From an uncultured Bacteroidaceae bacterium (GTDB lineage Bacteria; Bacteroidota; Bacteroidia; Bacteroidales; Bacteroidaceae), in the NCBI GenBank assembly GCA_904501775.1, contig CAJGCJ010000031.1, positions 1-15,651 on the forward strand: a DNA stretch of 15,651 bases, written 5' to 3'. Shown here in pieces: positions 15,642 through 15,651 of the stretch. The notes below the pieces were generated by a model. The model made no database searches. It saw only the letters and a list, made by a program, of their open reading frames with translations, and had not been told where the DNA came from. The position numbers were made by a program, and so were the translations under genes. How positions within the stretch are numbered: position 1 is the stretch's first letter; every line of letters begins with the position of its first letter.

Positions 15642-15651
15642 CAACAATGGC

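Overview
The window looks like chromosomal DNA from a member of the Bacteroidales (Bacteroides/Prevotella/Muribaculaceae range; genus not resolved). The clues are promoters of the Bacteroidetes type (TTTG, about 19-20 nt, TAnnTTTG), almost no Shine-Dalgarno sequences before the genes, a fused FeoA-FeoB, a phosphate transporter with a PhoU-like tail, and protein sequences that read like Bacteroidales homologues (eno, the YtfE-like hemerythrin protein, the SIMPL-domain protein).

Layout. 1-47: the 5' part of a tRNA-Arg(UCU) on the minus strand, cut by the window edge. 340-1620: enolase (+). 1717-3952: three minus-strand genes for an SGNH hydrolase, a DoxX-family membrane protein and a secreted SIMPL/DUF541 protein, with strong hairpins at 1662-1696 and 3175-3212. 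4160-7918: an outer-membrane porin-like beta-barrel (+), a terminator, then a PiT-type phosphate transporter with its own near-consensus promoter and a structured leader. 7984-9896: endonuclease IV (nfo) and a ketopantoate-reductase-family protein. 10057-14245: a tight four-gene cluster of feoAB, a YtfE/RIC-like di-iron hemerythrin protein, a NarL/LuxR-type regulator with a degenerate receiver, and a free methionine-R-sulfoxide reductase. 14246-14605: a YbaN/DUF454 membrane protein on the minus strand whose stop codon directly abuts the reductase stop. 14781-15236: a secreted DUF2147 protein. 15247-15641: a frameshifted gene remnant that resembles accessory genes of Bacteroidetes transfer elements.

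The most interesting part is the feoAB cluster. Gaps of 19 nt, a 14-nt overlap and 5 nt suggest one transcript joining ferrous iron uptake, a di-iron protein with the complete YtfE ligand pattern, a DNA-binding regulator that lacks the phospho-acceptor aspartate, and a repair enzyme for oxidised free methionine. This is a coherent candidate iron / nitrosative / oxidative stress module, in which the regulator may take its signal from the di-iron protein rather than from a kinase (inference). The feoAB promoter carries a perfect 23-bp inverted repeat over its -7 box. A near-identical element with the same spacing lies over the -7 box of the DUF2147 gene about 4.8 kb away, which suggests a shared regulator. 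Most of the rest is ordinary core genome.
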